64,000 nucleotides of DNA from Elephas maximus indicus (lineage: Eukaryota > Chordata > Mammalia > Proboscidea > Elephantidae): assembly GCF_024166365.1 (NCBI RefSeq), contig NC_064825.1, positions 105,042,480-105,106,479 of the forward strand. Direction: 5' to 3'. Of this stretch, positions 57,541 through 64,000 are shown one piece after another (positions within the stretch are counted from its first letter, which is position 1; each line of letters begins with the position of its first letter). The translations under genes and the position numbers were made by a program. The notes below the pieces were generated by a model that worked only from the letters and a program-made list of their open reading frames with translations, did not search any database and was not told where the DNA came from.

Positions 57541-58169
57541 TCACTGATTTTTAAGTTACCTGAGGGTGGAAAATTAATTATTTTTGTGCCCTCTCTTTTT
57601 TGAGCAACATGTGGGATGTAGAATTGACCCCAGAAAACTTTGTAAATGATTTGTATTTTTGAATTCTCAGTCTATTGGAGTCAGAATTTCACTGATGAAT
57701 TCTGATGAACTTTTTATATTAAATATATGTACCAATTTTGTTTGATATTTGCTACAAATGTTTACCGTACATGTTTTTCATATTGTAATTATGATTGTTT
57801 TTACATACAGATGTTATATTTAAAAATATTTTACTTTTTGATTTCTTCATTTACATATACTTTGACAATTCCATTTCCTTTCATTGACTTTATACATTTT
57901 AATCTTTTTTTGTTTTGTAAACAACTTTTAAAATAATCCTGTCTTCAACCCACCTAGATTTTTTTTTTTGTGTGGTGAGAGACGATCTAAAACTATTTTC
58001 TACAAATCAGTAAAATATTCTGCCAGCATAGATTATTAATTATTTGAAATACCAATTTAATTTTTTTTCTGTTAATATGTCATTTTATACGTAAAAAAAA
58101 AAAAATCAATCTTTTCTTCTACTTTTTTTGGTTAATTTCTCTGCCACTAACACACACTATTTCAGTAAT

Positions 58170-58170
<1 letters not shown>
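57541..58170 (+). repeat. Tail block copy, left part only (block D)
   Basis: TCACTGATTTTTAAGTTACC to ATTTCAGTAATCAGAAG matches 11649-12275 and 26132 to about 26750. It stops at the L1. Confidence 0.8.
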
Positions 58171-62862
<4,692 letters not shown>

Positions 62863-62905
62863 TTTCGACAAGGGTAGTAATGTGTTATTAGCCGACTTCA
62901 AATAA
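62863..62905. other. Short unique spacer right of L1
   Basis: TTTCGACAAGGGTAGTAATG and on. Not the expected continuation of the tail block. Confidence 0.5.
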
Positions 62906-63066
62906 ATAAGTATATACCCATTTCTTTCAAGTTGATTTTGGCTCATAAAGAACCTACAGGACAGAGGAGAACTGCTCCATAGGGTTTCTAAGGAGTGGCT
63001 GGTGGATTTGAACTGCCAACCTTTTTGTTAACAGCTGTAGATCTTAACCACTGTGCCAACAGGACC
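62906..63066 (-). mobile_element. AfroSINE-type SINE, right end of window
   Basis: ACCCATTTCTTTCAAG, CTGCTCCATAGGGTTTC, ACCTTTTTGTTAACAGCTG and CCAACAGGACCCC: a reversed SINE. Its flanks differ from all the others, so it is an independent insertion. Confidence 0.85.
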
Positions 63067-63354
63067 CCAACCAGTTCTAAATTCTCATTCTAAATTCTCC
63101 TGAAAGGGAAGATGGGAAATTCTCAGAGGAAATAGAGAAATAGGCATAGTTCAAACCCCTAAGTGTTTTTTGAATCCAATCTTATGCCTCCATGAGTTAG
63201 GATGAGAGTCTTCTTAAAGCCTGTGCTGGCACATAAATATTAAAGAAGGATCATGCTAACTACCTAGGTAAAGTAAGTTTTTACATGAGAAATCACAAGT
63301 GATCAAGAGATCAAGGTCAAAAGAAAGACTTGAGGCTAGAGAGGCTTGAATTAG
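63067..63354. other. Intergenic DNA, no gene seen
   Basis: Nothing recognised. Confidence 0.4.
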
Positions 63355-63565
63355 GTCTTCAGACTGGCTCCTCATTAACCACATGTCCTGGGGTAAAAGG
63401 CTAAATCTTTTGTTGTCTCAAGTTTTCAATATGTAAAATAGAAGGAATAAGTTTCCTACTATATATAGCATTTAAAAAAAAATCAAAAGAGATAATCTAC
63501 TTGAAGTGATTTGCACAGTGCCTAGCATATAAGAATATAAGAAGCAATCAATTAATATTAGTTTT
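63355..63565 (+). mobile_element. MIR-like SINE
   Basis: CATGTCCTGGGGTAAAAGG..., TCAATATGTAAAATAGAAGG, GAGATAATCTACTTGAAG, GCACAGTGCCTAGCATA and CAATCAATTAATATTAG follow the MIR 3' half. Degraded. Confidence 0.55.
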
Positions 63566-64000
63566 TGATCATTGCATGTAATAATAATGTTTAACCTTTA
63601 CATAGAGCTTTATAATTTATGAAACATTTTAATATCTCTTATGGGGAAAGCCGGCTTAACATCTTCAGCCCTTTGTTTTCTCAGGACTGTCTGAGATTGC
63701 AAAAATGGAAGTAGAGAAAAGAAAGAATCATGAGAAGGTGACGGAGACCAGTGGACAGCAGAGATCTTTCTGGGTGTGGGGAATGCTGAGCAACAAGGTG
63801 TAAAAAAGTGTGATTAACCCTACAGGGAACAAGTTGGATATTATAATGCAAAGGCATTTCTGATAGGGATCTGACTGCATTTGTTTTAGCGGATTTACTG
63901 GAAAGACAAGTTTCCCAGGTCTGATATCTCTGGGTATTCAGCAGAGAGCTCACTGACCCACAATAGGGAACTGAGGGCTGAAGCTCCCCCCAGACCACCT
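63566..64000. other. Intergenic DNA at window end
   Basis: TTTACATAGAGCTTTATAATTTATG (63598) looks like another old MIR/L2-family piece. The rest is unassigned; the minus-strand frame 63681-63998 has no recognisable features. Confidence 0.35.

Noticed and set aside
63681-63998. 105-codon minus-strand frame at window end
   Set aside because: No recognisable motif; runs to the window edge, so it cannot be judged.

Overview
This is mammalian nuclear DNA, very probably from an afrotherian (elephant-like). The sign is the set of about 160-bp tRNA-derived SINEs of AfroSINE type (tRNA-like head, a body resembling 'CTATGGGGCAGTTCTACTCTGTCC', a tail near the CCGACTCGACGGCA motif). With them are an RTE/BovB-type LINE with the same kind of 3' end and long L1 elements. 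The DNA is A+T-rich, with no bacterial features and no CRISPR. Host protein-coding content is limited to olfactory receptor (OR) genes of family 4, closest by memory to the human OR4A group. Single intronless coding exons are the norm for this family.

Layout. Positions 1-13159 (unit A), 13160-27633 (unit B) and 27634 to about 35550 (unit C) are head-to-tail copies of one block with an OR gene in its middle: intact at 5875-6882 (A) and 20660-21658 (B), frameshifted at 33337-34319 (C). Unit A continues into a second, more distant OR copy (9062-9969, a clear pseudogene) and a 1.5-kb tail (about 11650-13159). Unit B instead runs into a 3'-truncated old L1 (about 22890-26131) and then the same tail. 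Unit C runs into the same L1, which here reaches its 5' end (about 35560-39950), then 6 kb of old repeats. From about 45998 to 58170 (block D) the second OR type returns intact (54755-55672) with its own tail. Blocks A and B are most simply read as deletion derivatives of an arrangement like C+D. The B breakpoint lies at a 9-base match (TCACTGATT) present in both presumed parents.

Younger insertions lie on top of the duplications and can be dated against the empty sites in the other copies: an RTE LINE only in unit B (14033-15599, 12-bp target duplication), a nearly full-length L1 only in block D (46628-54403, 14-bp target duplication), and a SINE only in block D (57103-57268, 10-bp target duplication). 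The 7.8-kb L1 has an unusual promoter: a YY1-like start followed by six or so tandem units of about 210 bp. It also has a 481-nt spacer between ORF1 and ORF2. A second long, 5'-truncated L1 (58170-62862) marks the right edge of the duplicated material. One old solo LTR of MLT1 type lies at 43824-44247.

The OR genes work independently, as one receptor per sensory neuron in this family. Conserved splice-site-like sequences upstream of all three unit-type genes suggest one or two 5' noncoding exons. All calls come from reading the sequence by eye; repeat family names are from memory and no database search was run.
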